From Ophiura sarsii (taxonomy: Eukaryota > Echinodermata > Ophiuroidea > Amphilepidida > Ophiuridae): a stretch of DNA of 64,000 nt. Each line of letters opens with the position of its first letter. Position 1 is the first letter of the stretch. Location of the stretch: positions 35,810,470 through 35,874,469 of the forward strand of contig CM069447.1 of NCBI GenBank assembly GCA_035610835.1, in the 5' to 3' direction. Positions 44,132-56,829 of the stretch are shown here, one piece after another. A program made the position numbers and the translations under genes. Under the pieces are notes generated by a model. The model had not been told where the DNA came from and ran no database searches. It saw only the letters and a list, made by a program, of their open reading frames with translations.

Positions 44132-45408
44132 ATGCATCACAGCAAAGCATATTGTGGCTAAGCAGTGCAGAAGGTGATTTTAGCTACATACACAATTTTT
44201 TGAACACCCACTCCTTTATCAGACACCACGTTTCATCATTATCAGAGTCTAAACCTGGCCATAAAATGACACATTCACCCGTAGATAACCTCGAAACTCA
44301 ACTAAAATACACTCGCATGTATCTAGATCTTACCGTCTTGGGCCAGTGGTTCTCTGACCCGAGTTTTGTTGCAATCACTATTTGCATGGCAAAAAAATTG
44401 CACAAAATAAAAGTGTGTAGTAACTAGTAAAATATTGATGCACCCCTCCCTCCCCCTAACACACACAGAGGATGATCCCATTAGGTATTTTCTAAGATTA
44501 GTAAGAATGAACAATTGTAATTACATTGTACAACAATATAATATCAATGAAAAATTCTATAAGAGCAAGGACAGGCACCATGTTGTTTCATCATGCATGT
44601 TAACATTTCCAAAGAACATGGTTTGTCCAAGTATAAATTCTAAATTCACAACCTTTGTACACTACAAATTGTCTAAGAAAAGTAGATTTTCACTTGGAAC
44701 AAATTGCAACAGAATTTATTTTTTATTGATACAAGTCTATGTGGTTCAATGAACACTATAGCAAAAGTCCTAAGAAATCCTCGAAGGGGAACAATGTTAT
44801 GTTTCATCACGCATGTAACATTCCAAAAGAACATGGTTTGTCCAAGTAAAAATTCTAAATTCTCAACCTTAGTACACTACAAAGTCTTTGTCTATTTTAG
44901 AACAATTTAGAATTGCAGATACAATATTATCAATTAGAAATTCTGCAAGAGCAAGGACAGGCACCATGTTTTTTTTCATCACCTGTGTAACATTCCCAAA
45001 GAACTTGGTTTGTGTCCCAGTACAAAATCTGAAACCTTTGTGCTAGATCTTTATAAGATCCCAAGACTGTTAAATTCTTGATCTCAGTTACTCAAATAAA
45101 GTCCAGTCAGTATCCAAGTTACTCTAAGTAAGACCCTGTGACCACGAAATTCCACTTCCAGTGACCCCTGCCAGTGACTTAGCACCTAGCAGCAAAGCTT
45201 CACCGTGAAGTGAGCAGTCAAAGCCAAGGCGAAGCCGACACTTGGACTTTACTGATTACTATAGCCGGTGCTCTGGCTAAAAGCTACTTTTGTACACTAC
45301 AAAGTCAAATTTTGTCTAATTGCAATTATAATAATATCATTATATCAATTAAGAAAAAGGACAGCTACCATCTTATGTTTCATCATATAGGTGGTCAAAA
45401 CAATACAG

Positions 45409-45783
45409 AATTGCATACATGTTATGGCAACAATTTGGTAAAATAAAGAATTCCCTGGCTCTAGAGTTTGCTAACATGAAATAACTGAAAGTTTTGGTTT
45501 TCATTTTCTTCATCAAAATGCGGTTGTTATGCAATTAATGCAGATTGAGGCTCTTTTACAGATTTTATTCAAAAAAATGTGTATTTTTGTGAATTCCTAA
45601 AAAATACACCTTTTTTTGTAGAAAAGCGGTAGAAAGCGGTAATCTGCATGAATCGCATACGAAAATAACCGCATTTTTATGAAGAAAATGAAAACCAAAT
45701 TTTTTAATTATTTCATACAGGCAAGCTCTAGAGCGATCAAATCCTCTATTTTACCAAACTGTCGCCATAACATGTATGCAATT
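45409..45783. mobile_element. Fold-back MITE, 375 bp
   Basis: AATTGCATACATGTTATGGC and its inverse form the ends. Arms of about 130 bp include TTTGGTAAAATA and TTGGTTTTCATTTTCTTCAT. Confidence 0.7.
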
Positions 45784-46089
45784 ATCACCTCTACATCATA
45801 TTAACATTCCCAAAGAACATTGTTTGCATCCAAATAAAAATGAAAAATTCTCAACCTTTGGACACTACAAAGTCCCAATTTGTCTATATCAATTACAAAA
45901 TTGCAATAACAATAATATCAATTAAAAATTCTGTATGAGCAAGGACAGGCACCATGTTTCATAACGCAATCACAAGTGTATCATTTCCAAAGAACATGGT
46001 TTGTGTCCAAGTAAAAGTTCAACTTTCGAACACTACAAAGTCCAATTACAATAATATCAAATCAAGAATTTTGTAAGAGCAATGTTTGT

Positions 46090-46451
46090 GTTTAGCCTCA
46101 CTGGTCAGCCGTATTCCACTCCCCCCTCGCTCCATCCGCCTGAACGACTACTCTGGCAGGCCGTTTCTGATTGGCATTCATCGTTCACCCATATTCTGGG
46201 TGCTAGTGCTGATTCGCCAGTAAATTTCATGTGACGCATTATTATAAACAGCTCAGATACGTAACTTGCAGCTTGTATGCTGAGGTGATTTTTCATAAAA
46301 ATATCAACCAATCATGGTTGCCGTATGATTCGTTATGGTGCGAAACTTTCCAAATATGGAAGTATTCAATCAGTGAACGTTATTTTGAGTAGTCGTTCAG
46401 ACGGATGGAGCAAGGGAGGAGCGTAATCCGGCTAACACTGTGAGACTGTTT
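46090..46451. mobile_element. Fold-back MITE, ~362 bp
   Basis: The arms share GCTCCATCCG and CTGAACGACTACT in inverted positions, with outer ends GTTTAGCCTCACTG and CACTGTGAGACTGTTT. Confidence 0.6.
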
Positions 46452-46942
46452 GCTTCCTAGGAAAGTTCTAAATTCTTTTCTAGTCTTTGAACACTACAAA
46501 GTCAATTTTTTTTTCTTTTCAATTACAATATAACAAATTGAAAAGTGTGTAAGAGCAAGGACAGGCACCATGTTATGTTTCATCACTAGTGTATAACATT
46601 CGCATAGAAGAACACGGTTTGTGACCAAGTGAAAGTTCTAACCTCTCAACCTTCGAACACTACAAAGTCAAATTTGTCTACTGGTATTTCAATTACAATT
46701 ACAAATAGTAACTGAAATAATAATTGAAAGTGTGTAAAGATTGTGAATTTGACATTTCACTTGACCACAAGGCGTGTTGTGAACTTGTTGGGCATAGCAG
46801 TATCCATAGGGTTGCTTGTAGTGTGACTTGGGTTTACCTTATAAAACTTACTACAAATCTTTTAAGTACACAGGCAAATTTCAGAACAGGACACAATTGA
46901 TTTAATAACTACAATGTACACTCACATTCTTATGGTCCATGA

Positions 46943-47263
46943 TGCAGTATTGCACTGTTACTGCACTTACGCTATGCAGAGGTAGCTGTACGTGCTGTTC
47001 CTTTTGAGTGACATTCTGTTTCATCCTGGCTGAGAATCAGCTAACCAAGTAGCTGCACAGCTACATGTAGCTAATCAGAGATGCCACTCAGGTTTTGTCC
47101 AAAAACCTGACATGCTGCAAAAAAGCCTGAATTTTAATTTTTCCTATCCTTTTGTACATGAAAAGAAGGGCAAAAAACCTGAATTCAAGTTAAAACCTGA
47201 TAAGTGGCATCTATGACTATTTCTGCATAGTATCAGTACAGCAACAGTGCAATGGAGTACTGC
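46943..47263. mobile_element. Nested fold-backs
   Basis: The outer arms contain GCAGTATTGCACTGTTACTG and its relative at 47240-47263. An inner fold-back (47079-47213) has AGATGCCACTCAGGTTTT and AAAACCTGATAAGTGGCATCT ends. Confidence 0.5.
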
Positions 47264-47279
47264 AAACTGTATTTCTACT

Positions 47280-47582
47280 TTAAATGTCTGAATACTTTTT
47301 AGAAAATTCAACAAATTTATTTGTTTTTTTTAATTCACTTTCTTTATCCTTCATGGCATGGGTCTGCAAAAATCCAAGTATGCCGGTGTATGCAACTGGA
47401 TAGCCAAGGTAAAAGACGTAGTAACTCCCTATCAGCATCAGGATACATTCTGCAAAAGTGTCACACTTGCAGTCTATGGCCACCTGATCATATAAAACAA
47501 AGCCATTGCTGTAGTTCCCTTCTTGGTCGATGATCACCAACCGTGGGGCATCGAGGGCTTTTCCTTTGGGTACAACAGTCAC
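47280..47582 (-). CDS. Last exon, SAMD3-like/uncharacterised metazoan protein
   Basis: After the acceptor TTTTTACAG, the minus-strand frame begins VTVVPKGKALDAPRLVIIDQ, runs through CDTFAECILMLIGSYYVFYL and GYPVAYTGILGFLQTHAMKD to a stop (100 residues). The pattern of a variable sheet region, then F-x-E-...-YYVF-x-x-x-YP, then a helical end recurs in many large uncharacterised metazoan proteins often annotated as SAM-domain-containing protein 3-like. That match is from memory of the family and was not searched. The exon starts in phase 0, as required by 49225. No SAM domain is visible here. Confidence 0.55.
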   Translation of the reverse strand: MTVVPKGKALDAPRLVIIDQEGNYSNGFVLYDQVAIDCKCDTFAECILMLIGSYYVFYLGYPVAYTGILGFLQTHAMKDKESELKKTNKFVEFSKKYSDI

Positions 47583-47674
47583 CTGTAAAAAGAATACCTT
47601 TTATTTAATTGAGAAAGTTATGGGAACCAAAACACAGATGTGATTTAAAGCAAGATTATTATGGCCTGGAATGC

Positions 47675-49050
47675 AATACTCAGTGCACTGGTTCTATATT
47701 ACTCATTAACTGCACTGGTACCTACACATACATTACAGCACTGCTCCTTCAAAGTAGCTCCAGACCCAGTGATACCTCGAAGTACCTGTGGTGGAGGTAC
47801 AGGGTGTCCCAAAAGTCACGCCCCCTTTTTAATGTTTCGTATATCTACTTATGTATATGGTATAGTAAAGAAATTACAATGATTAGATAGACTGATCTTT
47901 TATAATTATATTGGTACCAAACATGACCCCACCAGTGCCCCCAAACCCTAGTTACAAGAGTTTGCAAGTGGTACAGCAAAACACACAAACGTATAAATGA
48001 GGTCTCTCAATACGACGCATGTAAGGTGTGCTCATAAGCAACAGAACATGTGCGATAGATTTTGAACACAGCTGGAGTGCAATCAACATTCATTACTTTC
48101 TGTGCTTTAAAGACCTTAAACAGTTTCTGTGGTCATTGATAGTTGGCGTTTCAGGTTTTTTCAGATTATGGTGCGCTTTATTCTTTGCACCTTGTTTTCC
48201 GTTTAGAGTGTAAACATACCGATCGTCTAGCGCTTCTCGGATTTTTCCCTTGCTGTTCGTCTCGTTCTTTTATAATGACTTTGGGGTTAAAAAGGCACAG
48301 ATCCAGGTATCAAAATCTTGTGTCTATGTTTATAAATCTCAATGTTTTTTTTTAATTTTCTCGTGTTATGTACAAGTATTCATAAAATTCTTTTCTGAAC
48401 TTTGGGTTAGTGAACTAAATTTGTTTCCGCGTAGCACCAAGCGAATTGAATATGTTGCTTTCAAGTGAAACTTATCTTGTTGACATTTTCGAAATGTTTA
48501 ATGAGACTATATCAATGCTCCGAAATGGCAAATGATAATAAAATACCAATTTGCAGTAAACGAACAGAAATTAGGACTGTTCATAGCAGACTGGGGTAGC
48601 ACATACCACTCTGTTCAGCATAAAATGCATCGCATGTTTTTCTGTTCCTAACGAGCACACCTTACATACGTCATATTGAAAGACCCATATATGCGTTTGT
48701 GTATTTTACGGCCATATTTATAAACTTGTATAATTACGGTTTGGGGTCATCAATGGGGCCAAGTTTAATATCAAAATAATTCTAAAGGATCGCTCTATTT
48801 AATCATTTTATTTTTTTCACTATGCAGTTCTCCCAGGTAAATATATGAAGCATGAACAAGGGGCGTGACTTTTGGGACACCCTGTACTTCCGAGTAACTG
48901 TGCAATAAGTACAAAACAGCACTGGAGCTACTTTGAAGGAGTGCTATAAGCCCGGCTATAAGTTATGTGTAGGTACCGTACCACTGCAGTAACTGAGTAA
49001 CAAGGGAACTGCATTCCCGAGCACAGTACTCTTGCTGTGTGTATGCTGTC
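47675..49050. mobile_element. Fold-back MITE split by a mariner-like element, in an intron
   Basis: CTCCTTCAAAGTAGCTCCAG (left) and its inverse CTGGAGCTACTTTGAAGGAG (right), plus GGTACCTACACATA and TATGTGTAGGTACC, form arms outside 47800-48884. The mariner-like element is inserted in the loop. Both lie in the intron 47583-49224. Confidence 0.65.
47800..48884. mobile_element. Mariner-like non-autonomous element, 1.08 kb
   Basis: CAGGGTGTCCCAAAAGTCAC at the left is the exact inverse of the right end, with TA at 47798-47799 and 48885-48886. Long arms (about 220 bp) share ATGTAAGGTGTGCTC and CACAAACG words. The open frames inside are under 75 codons and show no DDE transposase motifs. Confidence 0.75.
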
Positions 49051-49224
49051 ATACACTACCCCTGTTATGGGGAGACAAATAAACAAAACAGAACCGCAGT
49101 GCTGTTATCTGAACAACAAATTTATCGGTATGCTAGCTCATATCGGAAGTTCCGGAACCGGGTCTGAGAGAAAACAGTACCAAATCTGATCCCGAAATGA
49201 TTTACTGATCAAATGATTACTTAC

Positions 49225-49323
49225 TAACTCCACAAGCTTCTTGTCCTTGTTTACGGCACGCCATTTGGTGGCCTTGTCCAGCTTCTCCAGTAACTCTAGA
49301 AGCTTTGCATCGCTATCTTCCAC
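49225..49323 (-). CDS. Internal exon of the SAMD3-like gene
   Basis: It is bounded by the acceptor ACATTACAG and the consensus donor GTAAGT. The 33 codons read VEDSDAKLLELLEKLDKATK then WRAVNKDKKLVEL, phase 0 on both sides, so it joins directly to VTVVPKG in the next exon. The joined KDKKLVELVTVVPKGKALD reads smoothly. It is leucine- and lysine-rich and probably helical. Confidence 0.6.
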
Positions 49324-50550
49324 CTGTAATGTAACAAAGAGTATCACAGTGTTGAATGAAATTACGCTGCAGATTCATTTTGAACTTGCGATTACACTTA
49401 AAGCCACATTATAACATCCGGATGCACCCAACCATGAAAAAAAATTGAAATCGCTAAAAATGGTTTTATCGTGACTGTAATAATTAGCCAAATTAACACA
49501 CCCTAACAAGCGTTAAGCCAAGGATTTTGTAGATTTAATAAAATCAACATTTTTTGTTAACTTGTGGGTGGCGACCAGCTAATTCCCCATTGAAATCAAC
49601 GTAAATCAGCGTGTGTGCAAATCTGCAAATTTCTTGTTTTAGCGTATCCCTTTGCCACGTAAGGTGTTCTGGGGCAATTTTTACTTGGTTTTTTGTCACT
49701 TTGAGAATAAAATTAAGCAAATCTAAATTTTGGTGGGATTTTATAATGTGGCTTTAACAGAGTATCAAAGTTTTTAATGTCCCAGTGTTCACCACATGAG
49801 GTATGGTGTCCATATTATGTCAGACTTCACAATTCAACAATTTTTGGATACCTAAATAATATACACACATTATATAAAACAGTATACAATATTGACGGAA
49901 ATAGTCGCAAGTCCCTGTTTTTATGTAGCATTTAAATAGCTTTGCATCACTATGGGACACCAAAATGACTAACAAAAACATAGTGATTTGAGAAGTAAAA
50001 TGCTAATTTATGATTAATCAATCTTCACAATAATTCCATATGAATGAATAGGAACAAGATTTCATTTACAATGAATATCTTGTTTTAAAAGAATCTGATA
50101 AATCAGTTTCAACTGAGTTTCATATGAAATTAGTGTAATTTCAGTATCATAGGTGTGTGTTAATCCATTAATAATTGATTCTTGCAATAAGAATTTACCA
50201 GAATCTTTAGATTTCTCCTACAGTTTTGTGTATGAGGAGCACCAAGATATTTCACAAATCTTATGTCCCTGACTCCCTATTAATTTACCTGTTCCTCATC
50301 TGCATCACTGGCAGCGTTCAATTTCCAGCATTTTTTTTGTGTAGCAAAAAATTCGATGCACTATTAGATTTGTGTAGCAATTCACAAATTTTGTATAGCA
50401 CTTTTTTTTTAGTAATAGGTTTGGCTTTGATGGAACGTGATCAAATATCAAGTAGGGAATCTTCTTGCATCGCACTTTTAGCTACACATTTGTGTAATTG
50501 AATAGCAATACTTCAAAAGTGTGGAGCATTTCGCGATGCGACACCGGTTA

Positions 50551-50673
50551 TCACGAACGCTGATCACTGGCACTCTCCTCGAAGAGATCATCCAATTTTC
50601 CCACCATCCTGTTGACATTGGCGATAAGTTGTTCCCATGTTGTTCCAATTATTTTCAGAAGTTCATATTTGAA
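50551..50673 (-). CDS. Possible upstream exon of the SAMD3-like gene
   Basis: The acceptor TTGCCATTCCAG is followed by FKYELLKIIGTTWEQLIANV then NRMVGKLDDLFEES to a stop. It is on the same strand, upstream of 49323, with a composition consistent with the same protein. A good donor before the stop is not clear, so the 3' boundary is uncertain. It may be an alternative last exon or a decayed exon. Confidence 0.4.
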   Translation of the reverse strand, partial: FKYELLKIIGTTWEQLIANVNRMVGKLDDLFEESASDQRS

Positions 50674-50849
50674 CTGGAATGGCAAAAAATGTAATAGCTA
50701 TGTTAGCAATTAGTAATGCCTAAAAATTCTCATTATACCATCTAACCTACATGGAGGAGTCAATTCCTGTGTAGCCATGCTTGTTAAAGAAAAAGGTGGA
50801 GATATTGAGCTTTTCTATATATAGATCACTACAAATTACAAAAGAATAG

Positions 50850-51610
50850 CGTATGGAAGACAATTTTCGAGATATCAAGTAAAGCGCCCTCACACCAAAT
50901 TTGAGCATAAAAGGGCCATTTGTGAGAAAAATAAATCATGAAATGCCATGTAATCTTCAAAAATTGATTTCCTGACATGAAACACCAGAGTAACTGACCA
51001 TAAAAAAACATGATAAAACAGCCACAATTAACCAAAGTGTTACTTTTTTGGCTCTGCTGGCGCCCATGTTGGATTTCACACATTTTACTCCGGGGCACAC
51101 TGGATTTCGCATTGTTTTCAATTTTTTTGTTGAAAATGTTGTCAGTACGCATAAAGTCATCAAAAATCAAGTAGCCAGCATGTTCTGAAACTAGGACCTG
51201 AAAATAACCCTCTATAGCCCAGGCTATTAATAGCCAGGTATGTAAAATTTCGACGGAAGGAGCTAATGCGAGATATCACGGAAAGCGCCCTCGTACCTGA
51301 AAAAAGCCATTTTCAAGAATACGAATAGTCAAAGTTGTCATGCAACCTTCAAAAATGGATTCCTTAACATCAAATATATCAATTAACAAACCAAATCTAT
51401 AACAAAACATAACAAAAGTAACACATTAGGCCAAAATTAGACTTTTTTGCCTGTGCTGGCGGCCATCTTAGATTTCACATGTTTTGCGGCAGGGCACCCT
51501 GGATTTCGCAATTTTTTTCATTTTTTTTCTTCTGAAAATGGGATCAGTACGCATAAAGTCATCAAAAAATCAAGAAGCCAGCATGTTCTGAAACTATGAC
51601 CCTCTATAAC
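50850..51610. repeat. ~400-bp direct duplication
   Basis: 50850-51215 and 51255-51610 share AGCGCCCTC, GCAACCTTCAAAAATGGATT-like text, GCGGCCATCTTAGATTTCAC, GCAGGGCACCCTGGATTTCGC and GTACGCATAAAGTCATCAAA. They are diverged by many substitutions. Minus-strand frames here follow the repeat, not a gene. Confidence 0.65.
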
Positions 51611-52222
51611 CCACTCCTAATTAAATATCATTATTTTTGCTCTAAAAACCAACAATGTCTTTCAGGTTGTAATTGTTTACCTAAAACTAAACCTTTTCAG
51701 TTTGGTTGTTTCTGGTAGGGAATTCGTGTAAATATTGTCTTGTTTAATTGCAACCCTGTGAGTTGGTTAACGGCTTACCCCCTTTCATAAATTATATTCA
51801 GTTGCCTCGTGTATCAAAAAACTGCTCCTCACCGTGTTTAATTGTTCATGTGTACGATGAATAACCAGATTACCTACTTGTAAATGTATTTGCTCGGGTG
51901 GCGATTAAGCATCATGATTGATCTCGTGCACATGTGTCCTTGTGTAATATTAATCTGTTGTGTGTATTGTATAACCTCGACTGCCCACATTAGTACCAGT
52001 TTTCACTGCCGTTTATCAGTAGGTGTGTGCGGTGGTGAATATTGAACAAGAAATTCAAGGAACTAAAAATGTCAACCTCCCCTACAAATTCGTCACCCCC
52101 CCCCCCCCCCCCTCCCACCAGAGTATTTATGAACACTCTCTGAGTTTAGTTTTCAGTGATTTTTTTTTTGGCTGTTCAAGATGGGCAAAAATGAAAATTG
52201 TATTTTATTAGGAGTTATAATG

Positions 52223-52700
52223 CCCTGTATATTTTCTTACACACCCTGTATATCACCCTGATTTTGATAAATGTAGAATCTTTTAAATGCTTTCAGAAAA
52301 TGTATACTCTTGTTTGTGTCAGATGTATAGATTTTTAGCTAAATTACACTGAAGTGAAACTGATGACATCGGATTTGCGGGGAAATGTTACGAACTGGAC
52401 GTACATCTACAGACTAACCAGAAATTAGTTCTGCATGTTGGACCGAAGATTGACATTAATGACAAGGAAATCTAAGATTTTTCCATGTTACCACCCTGTA
52501 TATTTTCTTACACACACTGTATATCACCCTGATTTTGATACATATAGAATCTTTGGAATGTAAGCTTTCAGAAAATGTACACTCTTGTTTGTGTCAGATG
52601 TATAGATTTTTGGCTACATTAAATTGAAGTGAAACTGATGACATCGGATTTGCGGAGAAGTGTTACGGACTGGACGCACATCTACAGGCTAACCAGAAAT
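52223..52700. repeat. 271-bp direct duplication
   Basis: CCCTGTATATTTTCTTACAC starts copies at 52223 and 52494. Each contains ACTCTTGTTTGTGTCAGATG and AACTGATGACATCGGATTTG. Confidence 0.7.
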
Positions 52701-53088
52701 TTGTTCCGCAAATCGGAATCGGAAAAAATTGGTGGTCGAGCCTGTCCCATCTGTCACAGCAACTTTGGTTTCTACTAAATTTTCTAGCTATTTTCTGCAT
52801 CGGTGTTTACAAAAAAGATGTACCTAAATGTGTCCTGTCCGTCACGCTGGAATTAGCCAAATTGTGCAATTTTCTACCTGTCGCTTTAAACCGAACCAAA
52901 TTGACGGAAATCTGTCCCTAAAAGTGAACCACATCGACGGAAATTTGTCGCCTAAATTTTGAAGTAGGGTTTAATAGTTTTTTGTGCGTTTAAACGAAGT
53001 TCGCTTGCACATGACAGCGCACCGCTCATCACGAGATTGAGTACGCATGCGTGAGGCGATCGTGCGTGGCGAAATGAGTGCGTCAAAT

Positions 53089-53475
53089 CCAAAGATTTTC
53101 TATTTAAAGATCTCGGACTTCGCCGCCATCTTGTGTCACTCATGGAGAGGCAAATAGAGGACCTCCGGAAGGCTCGTTATTCATTCGGCGACCATGAGAC
53201 AGAACGCGATCTGAGATAATCGCGCGTTAATTCACAGCGCACGTGCACTAACTGCGCCCCGCGCAACGCACGCAACAAACAGCCGTGCAGACATGCTAAA
53301 CGCGCTGCTCGCATTTAAAACATCGTTCGAAGTCGGACGTTTGCCGTGAGTTGTCGAAGGTCCTCTATTTGCTGCTCCATACGTGACATTCAAGATGGCG
53401 GATTTACCATAGCGTTTCGCATTGCCATTGGATAATTTTAGTCCGAGATCTTTTAATAATAAATCTATGGTCAAA
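53089..53475. mobile_element. CpG-rich fold-back element
   Basis: AAAGATCTCGGACT near 53105 and AGTCCGAGATCTTT near 53440 form the outer arms. GGCAAATAGAGGACCTYC and its inverse lie inside. The centre is CpG-rich and contains GCCGCCATCTTG/AAGATGGCGG words. Confidence 0.6.
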
Positions 53476-53479
53476 TCAA

Positions 53480-55950
53480 ATGTGAGTAAATTAAAGTAAT
53501 AATTATTAATGCATGCAAATGCCAAAAATCATGGCCGTCACTGTGGTACGTTTCGTTATTTTTCACATGCACTGCAATTTACAACATCATGAACATGGGA
53601 GCGTTTTATTGCACATCATTGGCAGTGAGTAGGTCTATACAACGCAAATCCAAGCAGCATTTGTAAAATGCAATACATGATTAGGGCCTACATGATTGAT
53701 GTATAAATTTCTGATTTCGCGGTACTACTTTTTATCGATATTGCCCAACACTGGTGGAAAACAGCGCTGACTGAACTGGATCAATGTGGACCATAAATTG
53801 GTCCAGTTGAAGCGCGGGCAATTTCCTGCTACTGAAATCGAGAGAGGATGGAATCGCAACATTTTACAACATGATAAAAAAGAAACATATACCACAGAGC
53901 TTAAATATGTCTTTCTAATTCCAAAATAATTATTTATAGGAAAATAAAATTAATAATAAGTCATAAGCATGATAAGTGGATGCAGAAAAATGGGTGCGTA
54001 AATTGTCCCGACCCGTAAAATGGCCGACCCCGAGACGTGTCTCGATATACACACACACGCACAACTGCCGCGCGTACCGTAAGTTAGTTGCCAGACCTCA
54101 TTACAGAACTCATCATGAACTCTACAGCCTACACGGTAGAGAAAATCAGCCTTTCTTTGCTTACTACTGAACTTTTACTTTAGGCTAGGAATTCTACTGC
54201 CATGAGTGACTGCCTTCAGTCAATTTGCCTGTCATGCCTGTGGTTGCACATTTGTGTCAGCTCTGCATGTACAACATGAACAATGCATGCATCATCGTGC
54301 AGTTACAGTCCACGTAAATTGCCTCGCAACCTTTTGCAGTTAAAACTAGATTAAATAGTGTTAAACCAGCATCTCTCTGGTTAAACCAGTTATAAAAACT
54401 TGTGCCAGAAAAAACGGCACGGCTTCGAGTATCGTACATTTATTTTGAGATCACATTTTAACACTGCCCTTGTGGAAAACAAGAATAATATGTAGAGAAA
54501 ATAATTGTAGATTCAGAAAAAGTATATTCTCTGCTTGATGATCATCTGAATTTCATACTTTTATGTATTATTTTAGAGATAAACTTATCGATATTAAAGC
54601 CTTGTTGCAAGAAAAAACTCTTGATAAATGTTGCGTGTAGCAATTTTCGGGAGAGATACATTGTTATTTAAATAACACCTTTTGTACTTGATGGTTACAG
54701 TCAATAAGTTAACAATAGAATACCAATTAACACCTATCGAACGCCCCTAGCTCACGCACACAAGTCGGCTTCACTCGGGCGTACATTTTGGAAAATGGAA
54801 GTTTTTATTTTCGATAGCGATATATTTGGGCTCTGTCATAGCATTTACATATTAATTTGACCGCTAAATGTCCTTCGTCTTATCGGATTCCCTTTTGACA
54901 TGCGAATAAATGAGGGTCTTGGCAAGACTTTAAAAAGAGTTATAGGTCTATAGAACAAGCCGTTTTTAAACCACGCCCTCATGAATATAGCGGTCTTGAT
55001 ATTGTCAATTTTGCCATTGGCTATACATGGACAGAAGTTGGCCCGCTACTCCTTACCAAAATGGATAACCGCTATGGTTCCGGGCAACTTTTCTTTTATA
55101 AAATTGGATACAAGGAAGAAAACTAAATACTCCCTCAGATGGCGAGGGTTTTGGTAAATTTGAGTAAATAGTTTGGCTAAAACGAAAATAACTAGCAATC
55201 CTCGTATACCTGTAGTACATAGCGTTTAGGAGAGGTCACGCACCAATTACGAGCTCCTCGTGTGTGCAGTATAGTAAAACGGACAATAACTGCACGATGT
55301 GCACATATGATACACCCATGCATATTTATGCTGTGAGTGTGTGCTACTCAGGCATGCACGTACTGTTGCTTGTTAAAAATTAAAAATTCAAGTTGAACAT
55401 AAAACCCGGGCATAAAACATGTAAAACCCCACAATTTCCCCATTTTTCGAAGCCATACGTTCCGTGAAGCTCCTTCCAATCACATTCAAATGACATAGAA
55501 AATATTACACACTTTGACTTCCCGTTTGACTTATGTCATGACATCGTGGCCTGTATAAACTACACACAAGGTATTTAAGCTTATCCACGTCATGACGTTA
55601 TCCATATCAAGCATGCAAGCGAATGTATACCCTTTACTGTCAAGGTTGTAAGACAATCTTGACCAAATCTTTGGCAAATTATACCTACAAGCCTAATTTT
55701 TTAGTAGTTAAGAAATGAGTGTTACTTGTCAGAAAATGTGTGAGGATTCGAACGGATTTAACTTACCAAATTCACCGGCGTAAGGTCTGTCCTGATGTTA
55801 TTCGATGATCCAATGTTGGAGAATCACCGGAGTTTTGCTGGCTCCAAGAATTCGCTGCGCACAGTACTCAAAGTCGTGGTCATCAATATCGGAGCTTTTA
55901 GACGATCGGAATATTAAGGTCGCGGTAATTTAAACACGTGATTTGCTGTC
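53480..55950. other. Intergenic, nothing recognised
   Basis: No supported exon or element ends. A ~55-bp stretch near 54900 (TTGGCAAGACTTTAAAAAGAGTTATA) weakly resembles the repeat at 16340. Confidence 0.35.
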
Positions 55951-55959
55951 TGCCAAAAC

Positions 55960-56817
55960 TTTTAATTAAACCCGGGATTTAAACACGTCTTATATTTGAC
56001 ATGTCTTGTAACTAGGCCCGGGACTAGGCCTAGCTCTTTTTTAGGCGTGTGAGGCTAACAAGTCACATGTGATGTGCGGTGCCTTGACAAGATATGACTT
56101 GAAATAGGCCTATGGGCCCAATTATTTAAAAAAATGAGACGTAGGCCCTAGGCCTATAGCCTACATGTCTTATAGGGCCTAATTGCAATAGCCCATATTA
56201 AGACACTAAATGAGACGTTGTGTCTCCATGTAAGACATATATAGGCCCTATTTGGGCTTTTAGACACGTCTTTTAAAAATGCAATAGGCCCTATATTTGA
56301 CATGTCTTATTGGAGTCTTATCAAGACATTAACCAGCACCTAATGATTTAAACCAAGACGTGTCTCTAACAAGTCAAGTGTAATGTGTCTTTTGAAAAGA
56401 CATGTCTAAATACAATGAGTCATGACTTGGAATAATGTATTATAAAATGAGACACGTCCTGCAATAAGACACTATGTAATGAGACGTTGTGTCTCCATGT
56501 AAGACACATCGGTTTTTAGACACGTCTTTTAAAGACGTCTTATTTTATATATGTCTTATTGGCGTCTTAATCAAGACACTATACCCAGCACCTAATGACT
56601 TGAACCAAGACGTGTCTCTAACAAGTCGCATGCGATGTGTCTTCTGTCAAAACATGTCTAAATACAATGAGTCGTGTCTTGGAATAATGTATTTTAAAAT
56701 GAGACACGTCTTGCAATAAGACACTATGTAATAAGACATGACTTGTGATAAGACACCAAATTAAGACATGTAAAAATCAAGACGTGTTTATTTGCAAGAC
56801 ACCATTTTTACAGTGTA
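55960..56817. mobile_element. CACTG-terminated end with AAGACATGTC words (right)
   Basis: About forty AGACATGTCTT/AGACACGTCTT words, with a 268-bp internal tandem duplication (GAGACGTTGTGTCTCCATGT at 56210 and 56479). It ends with AAGACACCATTTTTACAGTG then TA. The last 22 bp are the exact inverse of 41586-41607. Confidence 0.6.
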
Positions 56818-56829
56818 GTCCAGATATAT

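Larger units (their letters stand above)
43700..46740. repeat. Array of a ~150-240-bp repeat, split by MITEs
   Basis: The phrases AAGAGCAAGGACAGGCACCA, AAAGAACATGGTTTGTCCAA and TACACTACAAAGTC recur near 44570, 44790, 44950, 45830, 45940 and 46555, with a partial copy at 43715. Several fold-backs (43761, 44029, 45409, 46090) are inserted. Confidence 0.65.

Noticed and set aside
44410..46740. CRISPR-like array
   Set aside because: The repeats are long, diverged and unevenly spaced with MITE insertions, and the DNA is eukaryotic.
48028..48468. Transposase gene inside the mariner-like element
   Set aside because: Frames are shorter than 75 codons, overlapping, and lack DDE-type motifs.
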